Source: Flectonema sp. DT1601
Taxonomy: Eukaryota; Euglenozoa; Diplonemea; Diplonemida; Diplonemidae
Assembly (NCBI GenBank): GCA_964019425.1
Contig: OZ025854.1
Coordinates: forward strand, 248,001 to 312,000
Reading direction: 5' to 3'
DNA length: 64,000 bases
Part shown: one piece after another, positions 50,601 to 59,890 of the stretch
How positions within the stretch are numbered: position 1 is the first letter of the stretch
Layout of the letters: the number at the start of each line of letters is the position of its first letter
The notes under the pieces: generated by a model
Told to the model about the DNA's origin: nothing
Databases searched by the model: none
The model's input: the letters and a program-made list of their open reading frames with translations, nothing else
Made by a program: the position numbers and the translations under genes

Positions 50601-52309
50601 TTTTCTTTCTTTTTTTTAGAAGAAGATCAGGACATCCAAGCACTGCTGGATAGTTGCTGAATGCAGGGCCTGCCTGTGGCATTATAATAACAGGCTAAGT
50701 CATTTGTAGTTCATAGTTTACCTTTGATTTTATAACTTCACACAGGGTACTATGAACGATGAGAGATCCAGTGGGATCACTCAGGGTCTAGTAGAGACCA
50801 CCAATGTTGTGCGTTGATAGGCAAGGTGACCAACCTTGACATTCTTTCTTTTCTCTCCTGTTGTGACAAACACAAAATACACACACAGCTTACAGTGTGT
50901 TCTTTGTGTATGTTTTCTTCAGGTGTGAGTAGTTTTTTTGTTCTTGCTCTTCAGGGAGGGCCTTAGCCAAAAGCTAACAGTCCAAATCTCACCTGGAAAT
51001 TCAACTCAGTCCTTGTCAGTTTTGGCATCAAACTTGTAATGGTTTAATCATTACAGGTTATTTACTGAAATATTTGTTCTAAAAGTTGCTAAGTATTTCT
51101 CACTTAGAAATTTTTTATTTTTTTTATTTTCAGCTTAATTAGCTACAAATTGTTTCTACTAAGTGTTTCTCACTTAGATTTTTTTTTTGCTTTTCAGCTC
51201 CTTAAAAGCTGCTAAGTGTTTCTGCTAAGTGTTTCTCACTTAGAATCTTATTGTTATGTTCGTTTTCTATCCCCTCTTCTATCCCTTTTGTTCAAAAAAA
51301 GCGGGAGGAAATTCTCTCATTCATGCTAAGATGCACTCTGAACTTTGATTTTTTGATCTGAGTGTGAGGGAATGACCTGTTAGTGCATTGGGCATAAGCT
51401 GGGCTGCAGTTTAGATGTCTTAGGTGTTAATAAGGGGTTCCTCTTAGCATTTTTCTTTGTTACCACCTTATGATTTTCTTGAAGAAAAAAAATAGAAGTC
51501 ATAATGGTGCTTCCCTCTGGAAGGGTTGTAAGCCATGGTGTCCAACTAAATTAAAGGACAAGTCTGGGATAATCCCTGCCAGAGGGGCGAGTATTCTACC
51601 ATGGTTGAAATACTCTGGCAACTGATCTTCAATTTTATGTTGTTTGTTAGCTGCTGGTGTATCTTGATTATGTGTTGATACTTGCATTTTTTTATTTGTA
51701 ATCTTCTATTACAATTCTCTTTCTGTTCTGGTCTGTTACTTCATTTGTCTTGTTTAACTTCAGTTATATGCATTTTACTTTTTATTGTTTCCCATCTACT
51801 TTTTATTTTCTATTAGTTCTGGTCAGAAACTCCTGGGCAGCAAGAAGGAAAGTAGTTAAGTACTTCTGGGTGTTTGGCATCACCCCCCATAGTGAGCAAG
51901 TACAACAGGTAGCATTGGTAGTCTGTTGATCCTGAGTGATCCCAGCTACAGTTTTGTTTTTCTTTCTTTTTTTTAGAAGAAGATCAGGACATCCAAGCAC
52001 TGCTGGATAGTTGCTGAATGCAGGGCCTGCCTGTGGCATTATAATAACAGGCTAAGTCATTTGTAGTTCATAGTTTACCTTTGATTTTATAACTTCACAC
52101 AGGGTACTATGAACGATGAGAGATCCAGTGGGATCACTCAGGGTCTAGTAGAGACCACCAATGTTGTGCGTTGATAGGCAAGGTGACCAACCTTGACATT
52201 CTTTCTTTTCTCTCCTGTTGTGACAAACACAAAATACACACACAGCTTACAGTGTGTTCTTTGTGTATGTTTTCTTCAGGTGTGAGTAGTTTTTTTGTTC
52301 TTGCTCTTC

Positions 52310-52364
52310 AGGGAGGGCCTTAGCCAAAAGCTAACAGTCCAAATCTCACCTGGAAATTCAACTC
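52310..52364 (+). other. Satellite fixed 3' terminus with stem-loop (array A)
   Basis: Sequence on plus: AGGGCCTTAGCCAAAAGC, completing the hairpin TTAGC-CAAAA-GCTAA, then CAGTCC, then CTCACCTGGAAATTCAACTC. The array stops at this exact base and LINE sequence follows. The same unit position forms the ends at 6208 and 59836. Confidence 0.72.
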
Positions 52365-52478
52365 ATGATCTGACGGACATAAACATATCGACAAAATATT
52401 ACAAACAAAACGAACAATAAATAATAAATAAGCTAATAAACTAAATAAACAAAGTGATGTGAAAGTAAGGAAAAAGAA
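52365..52478 (-). repeat. Start of LINE E4 3' UTR, cut by array A
   Basis: AT-rich sequence (ATGATCTGACGGACATAAAC, then AATAAATAAT runs) matching 681-803 with one fewer AATAAAT-type repeat. It is non-coding. Confidence 0.7.
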
Positions 52479-53476
52479 TTACAAGGGGGTGGAGTCACCG
52501 TGAACGTCATCAGCAGAACATCTCCTTCGATTATAACGATATCTTGATGGAGGGGTCCGTTTTTTCAGAGTTGAACGCTCAGACTTTCTCGGCGGAGTTT
52601 CAATTTCCTCATGTTCTTCTGTGTCTGGCGGACTCAAACCTTCTGCCCATGAAGCTAATTGGAACTTCAGGGCCGCAATTTGAGACCGTGCCAAGGCGAG
52701 TTGAACATTTAAATCGCTCGCCAGTCCCGTTAACATCATGGATTGCTCAAGCTGTTCTGCGTGAGTTGTACACCGTTGGTGATTCAGCTCCGAGAGGCGA
52801 AGTTGGGCATCCAGAAGTTGTTCTGAGAGCTCCGCCGCTTTCTCGTTTGTTTCGAGAGAGTCATCTACTGCTCGACAGTAGTTCTCGAGTAAGTCAATCC
52901 TACCCTCGGACCATTGTCTCGCAATAGGTGTATTCTCTTTAACGGAGATAACGTGACTCTCTTGTCGTAAAATCTTGGTCGGCGTGCGGTCGAGAGCTTC
53001 ACTCTGCGGCATTGTCGGAGGAATTGAGGCTAGAGGACAAAGAGGGGTGATATAATTAAGGGTAGGGATAAGGGGTTTAATAAGAGGAGTAAAAAGACTA
53101 CTCGTAGTTGTAAAGAGCGAGAGGTAGTTCTTTGCTATCTTCATCATAGCAACAGATTCATACAAAATAGGGGATCGGGGGGAAACTTGTTGACTAAAGT
53201 GGGTCATGTGGGGACGTGCGGCACGCAAACTCTCGACCTCCTGTTGAGTATAGAAAAGTCTTATTTTACTTTCTCTTTCCTCATTACATTTGGTCTCCAA
53301 TTCGTTCGACAGAAGAACAAACCTTTGATGGTAATTGAAAAGCGCCATTTCCGATAGGTCTGCTTTCTGAGTCAGATTTGCGAGCTCACGTTTCCTGTAA
53401 TCTTCCACTAAGTCATATTGACGAACTAGTGCAGAAAGAGAAGTCTTCGATTCATCGCGTTCTACTGTTAACCGTG
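52479..53476 (-). pseudogene. LINE E4 coiled-coil coding fragment, diverged subtype
   Basis: The frame is open from the nested insertion at 53476 to a stop at 52479; a plausible but probably internal GTG start lies at 53408. It has the same order as the E1 extension: a heptad-rich helix (ALFNYHQRFVLLSNELETKC), a variable linker, PIARQWSEGRIDLLENYC, a second helix, the acidic ETPP stretch, then basic KKRTPPS. Only roughly half of the residues match E1/E2, although the flanking RT part and 3' UTR of the same subtype are nearly identical to theirs. Conserved blocks in spite of such divergence imply selection on the protein before this copy died. The 5' part is separated from it by the 53477-56015 insertion. 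Confidence 0.65.
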
Positions 53477-54964
53477 AATTTCGATAAAGTGGGAAGTAAC
53501 GGACTGGGAGCTTTTGGCTCCTGCCCTATTCCCGATGTAAACTTTCTTTTTATTTTTATTTTTTTTTAACAGGCCCAAAGGGCGACAATGATGGTTGCTG
53601 ACCAAGGAATAATATTCAAATGAATTTTCGTTTCAAAGAAACGAACAGAATTAAGAGAGAGGCAGAGAAAAAAAAAAAAAAAAAAAAAAATGAAAAGAAA
53701 AGAAAAAAAAAAATGAAGAGGAAATAATCAAACATGAAAAAAAAAAAAAAAAAAATATTTATATAAATAAAAAACGTTGTATGAAAAAGGAAAAAAAAGA
53801 AAAAAAAAAAAGACCAGAAAAGGAAAGAGAAAATGAAAAGGTATAATATTATTGTGGGGATATGAGGGATAGCAGGGAGATGCTCTTTTTTTTTTTTTTT
53901 TTTTTTTTCTTATTTATTATTTAAAAAAAGGAAACAATCAGTTTAGCGTCTCGATCAGGACGGGAAATAGAAATTAATCGACATAGTTGATCGATAGAAA
54001 AAAAAACAATGATAACATTGTTTATTCATTTTTTTTTTTTTTTTTTTTTTTTTAAATCTTTTTAATTATTTTAAAGAAAAAACAATCAGTTTAGCGTCTT
54101 GACCAGGACGGAAAATAGTAAGTAATCGACATAGTCGATCGATAAAAAAAAAACAATGATAACATTGTTTATTCCTTTTTTTTTTTTTTTTTATTCTTTT
54201 TATTTATTTTTAAAGAAAAAACAATCAGTTTAGCGTCTTGACCAGGACGGAAAATAGAAAGTAATCGACATAGTCGATCGATAAAAAAAACAATGATAAC
54301 ATTGTTTATTCTTTTTTTTTTTTTTTTTAAATTCTTTTTATTTATTTTTTAAAGAAAAAAAAAACGGAAAATAGAAATTAGTCGACAAAGTCGAACGATA
54401 AAAAAAAACAATGATAACTTTGTTTATTCTTTTTTTTGTATTTTTTTATATTCTTTTTTATTAATTTTGAAAAAAAAACAATCAGTTTAGCGTCTTGACC
54501 AGGACGGAAAATAGAAAGTAATCGACATAGTCGATCGATAAAAAAAACAATGATAACATTGTTTATTCTTTTTTTTTTTTTTTTTTTTTAAATTCTTTTT
54601 ATTTATTTTTTAAAGAAAAAAAAACGGAAAATAGAAATTAGTCAACAAAGTCGAACGATAAAAAAAAACAATGATAACATTGTTTATTCTTTTTTTTTAT
54701 TTTATTTTTTTAATATTTTTTTTTATTTTGAAAAAAAAACAATCAGTTTAGCGTCTTGACCAGGACGGAAAATAGAAAGTAATCGACATACTCGATCGAT
54801 AAAAAAAACAATGATAACATTGTTTATTCTTTTTTTTGTATTTTTTTATATTCTTTTTTATTAATTTTGAAAAAAAACAATCAGTTTAGCGTCTTGACCA
54901 GGACGGAAAATAGAAAGTGATCGACATAGTCGATCGATAAAAAAACAATGATAACATTGTTTAT

Positions 54965-54997
<33 letters not shown>

Positions 54998-56015
54998 CTT
55001 TTTATTTATTTTTTAAAGAAAAAAAAAACGGAAAATAGAAATTAGTCAACAAAGTCGAACGATAAAAAAAACAATGATAACATTGTCTATTCTTTTTTTT
55101 TTATTTTTTTTTTTTAATAATTTTTTTTATTTTGAAAAAAAAAAAAAAACAGTCAGTTTAGCGTCTTGACCAGGACGGAAAATAGAAAGTAATCGACATA
55201 GTCGATCGATAAAAAAAAACAATGATAACATTGTTTATTCTTTTTTTTTATTTTAAATTCTTTTTATTTATTTTTTAAAGAAAAAAAACGGAAAATAGAA
55301 ATTAGTCGACAAAGTCGAACGATAAAAAAAAACAATGATAACATTGTTTATTCTTTTTTTTTTGTATTTTTTTTAATATTCTTTTTTATTAATTTGGAAA
55401 AAAAAAACAATCAGTTTAGCGTCTTGACCAGGACGGAAAATAGAAAGTGATCGACATAGTCGATCGATAAAAAAACAATGATAACATTGTTTATTCTTTT
55501 TTTTTATTTTAAATTCTTTTTATTTATTTTTTAAAGAAAAAAAAAACGGAAAATAGAAATTAGTCGACAAAGTCGAACGATAAAAAAAACAATGATAACA
55601 TTGTTTTTTCTTTTTTTTGTATTTTTTTATATTCTTTTTTTAATTTTGAAAAAAAAAAACAATCAGTTTAGCGTCTTGACCAGGACGGAAAATAGAAAGT
55701 GATCGACATAGTCGATCGATAAAAAAACAATGATAACATTGTTTATTCTTTTTTTTTATTTTAAATTCTTTTTATTTATTCTTTAAAGAAAAGAAACGGA
55801 AAATAGAAATTAGTCGACAAAGTCGAACGATAAAAAAAAAACAATGATAACATTGTTTATTCTTTTTTTTGTATTTTTTTATATTCTTTTTTATTAATTT
55901 TGAAAAAAAACAATCAGTTTAGCGTCTTGACCAGGACGGAAAATAGAAAGTAATCGACATAGTCGATCGATAAAAAAACAATGATAACATTGTTTATTCT
56001 TTTTTTTGTATTTTA
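53477..56015 (-). mobile_element. Severely 5'-truncated LINE insertion (3' UTR only), in the E4 coiled coil
   Basis: It consists only of the fixed LINE 3' end (hairpin at 53507-53521), the purine-rich tract and about 16 minisatellite palindromes. On the sense strand it begins within the minisatellite. Coiled-coil coding sequence resumes at about 56016; on minus it reads EKDRKEYELLE, matching ETEQKKRELLE of E1, so the host sequence was interrupted within the LINE frame. A ragged 5' end and an exact 3' end are typical of target-primed reverse transcription. Confidence 0.78.
53930..56012. repeat. Hairpin minisatellite in the 53477-56015 insertion
   Basis: About 16 copies of AACAATGATAACATTGTT with alternating type A and type B half-units, as in the larger arrays. 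It carries a few private changes (for example GATAACTTTGTT near 54411 and CATACTCGATCG near 54787), so it is a little older or less homogenised than E1/E2. Confidence 0.82.
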
Positions 56016-56056
56016 CTCCTTCCAGAAGTTCATATTCTTTTCTATCTTTTTCAATA
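56016..56056 (-). pseudogene. Short coiled-coil fragment of LINE E4 between insertion and MITE
   Basis: Forty-one bases whose minus-strand translation in one frame resembles ETEQKKRELLEKE of the E1 coiled coil. It marks the original continuity of E4 across the insertion. Confidence 0.5.
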
Positions 56057-56357
56057 CTGCAACTGGAAATATTACTGCGCTGAATAATTACTGCGGGGAA
56101 ATATTACTGCGCGGAAAAATTAGTGCGGTTTTTTTGAGAAAAGATTAGTGCGGTTTTTTCCACTTGGTGGTAGAAAAAAAATTGGTTGCTTTTTTGCTGT
56201 GTAAGGCACCAGCAGAAAAATGCAGCTGGAGAAAAATCACTTCTGAGCAGAAATATTAGTGCGGTGGAAATATTACTGCGTGGAAAAATTAGTGCGGTTT
56301 TTTGCAGATTTGGAAATTAGTGCGGTTTTTTCCGCGCAGTAATATTTCCAGTTGCAG
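56057..56357. mobile_element. 301-bp MITE with TA target duplication (copy 2)
   Basis: Same length as copy 1 at 1426-1726, with the same perfect terminal inverted repeats and TA on both sides (56055-56056 and 56358-56359). Internal differences are few (for example GAGAAAAGATTAG for GAGAAAAAATTAG, and AAATCACTTC for AAGTCGATTC), so the copies are recent relatives. It has no coding capacity. Confidence 0.88.
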
Positions 56358-56359
56358 TA

Positions 56360-56538
56360 ATTAAAACAGGCATTAAAGTAAAATAAAAATAGAACATAAA
56401 AAATTCGTTCTTTCATTTGTTCTAATTCGTTTTCTAAAATCTGGCATTTCAAGGAAAGTTTCAGCCTTAATCTTCCTTTTTTTTCTTTGTACAAGGGGGT
56501 TTGAGAACCAATGTCAGATTGACATCTTAACACCATAG
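56360..56538 (-). pseudogene. LINE E4 linker fragment between endonuclease and coiled coil
   Basis: The minus strand reads MVLRCQSDIGSQTPLYKEKK, then RLRLKLSLKCQILENELEQM and FYVLFLFYFNA. It matches residues 582-637 of the E1 frame with several percent difference. It is cut on the upstream side by the 56539-58656 insertion and followed by a MITE. Confidence 0.7.
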
Positions 56539-58656
56539 AATTTCGATAAAGTGGGAAGTAACGGACTGGGAGCTTTTGGCTCCTGCCCTATTCCCGATGT
56601 AAACTTTCTTTTTATTTTTTATTTTTTTTTAACAGGCCCAAAGGGCGACAATGATGGTTGCTGACCAAGGAATAATATTCAAATGAATTTTCGTTTCAAA
56701 GAAACGAACAGAATTAAGAGAGAGGCAGAGAAAAAAAAAAAAAAAAATGAAGAGGAAATAATCAAACATGAAAAAAAAAAAAAAAAAAAATATATAAATA
56801 AAAAACGTTGTATGAAAAAGGAAAAAAAAGAAGAAAAAAAAAAGACCAGAAAAGGAAAGAGAAAATGAAAAGGTATAATATTATTGTGGGGATATGAGGG
56901 ATAGCAGGGAGATGCTCTTTTTTTTTTTTTTTTTTTTTTTTTCTTATTTATTATTTAAAAAAAGGAAACAATCAGTTTAGCGTCTCGATCAGGACGGAAA
57001 ATAGAAAGTAATCGACATAGTTGATCGATAGAAAAAAAACAATGATAACATTGTTTATTCTTTTTTTTTTTTTTTTTTTTTTTATTTATTTTTTAAAGAA
57101 AAAACAATCAGTTTAGCGTCTTGACCAGGACGGAAAATAGTAAGTAATCGACATAGTCGATCGATAAAAAAAAAACAATGATAACATTGTTTATTCCTTT
57201 TTTTTTTTTTTTTTTATTCTTTTTATTTATTTTTAAAGAAAAAACAATCAGTTTAGCGTCCTGACCAGGACGGAAAATAGAAAGTAATCGACATAGTCGA
57301 TCGATAAAAAAAACAATGATAACATTGTTTATTCTTTTTTTTTTTTTTTTTTAATTCTTTTTATTTATTTTTAAAAAGAAAAAAAATGGAAAATAGAAAT
57401 TAGTCAACAAAGTCGAACGATAAAAAAAAACAATGATAACATTGTTTATTCTTTTTTTTTTTTTATTTTTTTTATATTCTTTTTTATTAATTTTGAAAAA
57501 AAAACAATCAGTTTAGCGTCTTGACCAGGACGGAAAATAGAAAGTAATCGACATAGTCGATCGATAAAAAAACAATGATAACATTGTTTATTCTTTTTTT
57601 TTTATTTTAAATTCTTTTTATTTATTTTTTAAAGAAAAAAAAACGGAAAATAGAAATTAGTCGACAAAGTCGAACGATAAAAAAAAACAATGATAACATT
57701 GTTTATTCTTTTTTTTGTATTTTTTTATATTCTTTTTTATTAATTTTGAAAAAAAAACAATCAGTTTAGCGTCTTGACCAGGACGGAAAATAGAAAGTGA
57801 TCGACATAGTCGATCGATAAAAAAACAATGATAACATTGTTTATTCTTTTTTTTTTTATTTTTTTATTTTAAATTCTTTTTATTTATTTTTTAAAGAAAA
57901 AAAAAAAACGGAAAATAGAAATTAGTCGACATAGTCGAACGATAAAAAAAAACAATGATAACATTGTTTATTCTTTTTTTTTTATTTTTTTTTTTAGTAT
58001 TTTTTTTATTTTGAAGAAAAAAAAAAAAAACAATCAGTTTAGCGTCTTGACCAGGACGGAAAATAGAAAGTAATCGACATAGTCGATCGATAAAAAAAAC
58101 AATGATAACATTGTTTATTCTTTTTTTTTTTTTTTTTAATTCTTTTTATTTATTTTTCAAAGAAAAAAAAACGGAAAATAGAAATTAGTCGACAAAGTCG
58201 AACGATAAAAAAAAACAATGATAACATTGTTTAATCTTTTTTTTTGTACTTTTTTTATATTCTTTTTTATTAATTTTGAAAAAAAAACAATCAGTTTAGC
58301 GTCTTGACCAGGACGGAAAATAGAAAGTGATCAACATAGTCGATCGATAAAAAAAACAATGATAACATTGTTTATTCTTTTTTTTTTTATTTTTTTTATA
58401 TTCTTTTTTATTAATTTTGAAAAAAAAACAATCAGTTTAGCGTCTTGACCAGGACGGAAAATAGAAAGTAATCGACATAGTCGATCGATAAAAAAACAAT
58501 GATAACATTGTTTATTCTTTTTTTTTTATTTTAAATTCTTTTTATTTATTTTTTAAAGAAAAAAAAACGGAAAATAGAAATTAGTCGACAAAGTCGAACG
58601 ATAAAAAAAACAATGATAACATTGTTTATTCTTTTTTTTGTATAAACAATGTTATC
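56539..58656 (-). mobile_element. Severely 5'-truncated LINE insertion (3' UTR only), between E4 endonuclease and linker
   Basis: It has the fixed 3' end at 56539 (hairpin at 56569-56583), the purine-rich tract and about 13 minisatellite palindromes. Its sense-strand 5' end is inside a palindrome near 58650. In E1 the interrupted host sequence is CACTATAGCGAAATCAGCAG (16659-16678), so insertion fell between CTATAG and AAATCAG with at most a two-base change. No long target duplication is seen. Confidence 0.8.
56955..58655. repeat. Hairpin minisatellite in the 56539-58656 insertion
   Basis: About 13 AACAATGATAACATTGTT palindromes with alternating half-units. The last one is partial and opens into LINE coding sequence. 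Same family as the arrays at 2570, 9450 and 53930. Confidence 0.82.
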
Positions 58657-59835
58657 AAAAATCAGTAGGGAGTGTTTGCGATCCCGTTGACGTGAGTTCA
58701 GGTGGGGGAGTCTGGAAAGAGATGGAAGAAATAGAAGAGAATGACAAGGAGAGTCCAGTGAGCTCATCCTCATCTAACAAAACAGAAGGGGCCGGGGAGG
58801 AAGAACCATTGGCAATAAGTAGAATAGAAAGAGCCGATGCGTAACAAGTTTGCCAGATAAAACATTTCTCAAGCCACGATCTTTCAATGGTGAGCTTTTC
58901 GATCGTTTTCAGTTTTGTTACTTTGTGGATTTTGACTTCTTCCACAGGGAAGATTTCTTTACCATCTTTTATAAAACTTGCAGTGGCAGGTTCTTCTTTA
59001 ATGCTGCGCATTAGTGGTCTTGAATGCCACGTGGGGAGGTTCCTCGTCTGGAACAGAACATATGAGCACTGTCTGGCGATTCTGGTGCATTCACAAAATA
59101 AAGCTTTTGTTGGTGCTAAAGGTGAACCGATGTGACGTGTCCAGATGTCCAGCTGGTCCATGCAGATGTTTCCTCGTACGCCAACTTCAATAGTAAAAAT
59201 GTTACAGTCGAAGCCATTAGCGATGATCGAGTCTCTTAGCTTTAGGTATTTCTTTTCCTTTAAGACATGAGAGGTTTCGAAACGATCTTCATTTGGACAC
59301 GTCAGCTCCAGAATCAGTGCTCTTTTCGCAAAAAAAGAATAAATAAAAATGTCTGGTCTTAGAGAGGACGAGACATGGCACACTTCAAGAGGAACAATTA
59401 GGCGGTTATCACCGACATCGTCGAGGATGACCCAATCATTCGCTAGTGAAAGTTCGCCTGTCTCTTTAGAAATTCTTTCTAGGGGTTTATTTTCCCCTGT
59501 TTTTAAAAAAGTTTTAGAGGGAGGCGGGAGGTTTTCTTTTCTTTTGTTGGCTTTTATTATCAACTCTTCCAAGAAGATAACAATGCGTTTTAGAACGCTG
59601 TCATGACGCCACGTGAACCTCCCTTGTGTTAAAGAGACAGGACAGCCTGTTAAGACATGCCTGAGGGTAGGATTCACTTTGCCACACAATACACAATTTT
59701 GGTCCACATTGGTGATGTTCCACCTCTTTAAATTATCTTGTGAGGGGAGGGTGTTTGTAACCGCTTTCAGTTGAAATGAGATATAGGCAGGATTTCCCTC
59801 CCTAAGTACCTTATTCCAGGTGAAATCGTTTATCA
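58657..59835 (-). pseudogene. LINE E4 fragment: RT C-terminus, CCHC knuckle and PD-(D/E)XK endonuclease
   Basis: The frame is open across the whole fragment and nearly identical to 16675-17840 of E1. It has the CVLC...H...C knuckle, RPDIFIY, ILELTCPNED and KEKKYLKLRD, which together form the zinc knuckle plus restriction-like endonuclease of R2-like LINEs. The few amino-acid changes cluster in the Ser-rich linker at the end (for example QTPPPELT for QNSPPELM). The upstream end is cut at GTTTATCA by satellite array B, where E1 continues CATACATTTAG. The downstream end is cut by the 3'-UTR-only insertion. An apparent Met start in satellite sequence at 59905 is accidental. Confidence 0.78.
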
Positions 59836-59890
59836 GAGTTGAATTTCCAGGTGAGATTTGGACTGTTAGCTTTTGGCTAAGGCCCTCCCT
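59836..59890 (-). other. Satellite fixed 3' terminus with stem-loop (array B)
   Basis: On plus: GAATTTC at 59841-59847, GGACTG at 59860-59865, TTAGC at 59866-59870, loop TTTTG, GCTAA at 59876-59880, then GGCCCT. The order, loop and boxes match the LINE terminus at 2103, with a different but still paired stem. Confidence 0.72.

Larger units (their letters stand above)
18426..52364 (+). repeat. Satellite array A: 25 tandem units of 1357 bp plus a partial unit
   Basis: With unit ends set at the fixed terminus ...GGAAATTCAACTC, the first 329 bp complete the unit begun at 1743-2102. Full units then end at 20111, 21468, 22825 and so on to 52364. Nearly all are exactly 1357 bp and identical. One unit (29611-30968) has one extra T. 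Units close to the N gap are 1355-1356 bp. Each unit carries three stem-loops of the CTAAGTG-AGAAA-CACTTAG type, a 14-bp inverted pair (CCTGAGTGATCCCA / TGGGATCACTCAGG) and a 3' hairpin TTAGC-CAAAA-GCTAA. Two short open frames per unit (78 and 62 codons) are repeated by homogenisation and are not evidence of a gene. Confidence 0.95.
52365..59835 (-). mobile_element. LINE copy E4, split by two nested LINE insertions and a MITE
   Basis: On minus the pieces run in element order: RT/endonuclease (59835 down to 58657), a short linker part (56538-56360), part of the coiled coil (about 56056-56016), the rest of the coiled coil (53476-52479) and the start of the 3' UTR (52478-52365). Both outer ends are cut by satellite arrays, each at the fixed satellite terminus. 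The 3' end breaks at ATGATCTGAC (equal to position 681 in copy E3), and 52365-53112 duplicates 681-1740. This makes E3 plus E4 a plausible single LINE opened by array A. Besides the nested insertions, the stretch after the linker lacks part of the sequence seen at the start of the coiled coil in E1. Confidence 0.7.

Noticed and set aside
18426-52364. Calling the array a centromere
   Set aside because: Size and homogeneity would fit, but so would subtelomeric or interstitial heterochromatin. No centromere-specific evidence can be read from sequence alone.
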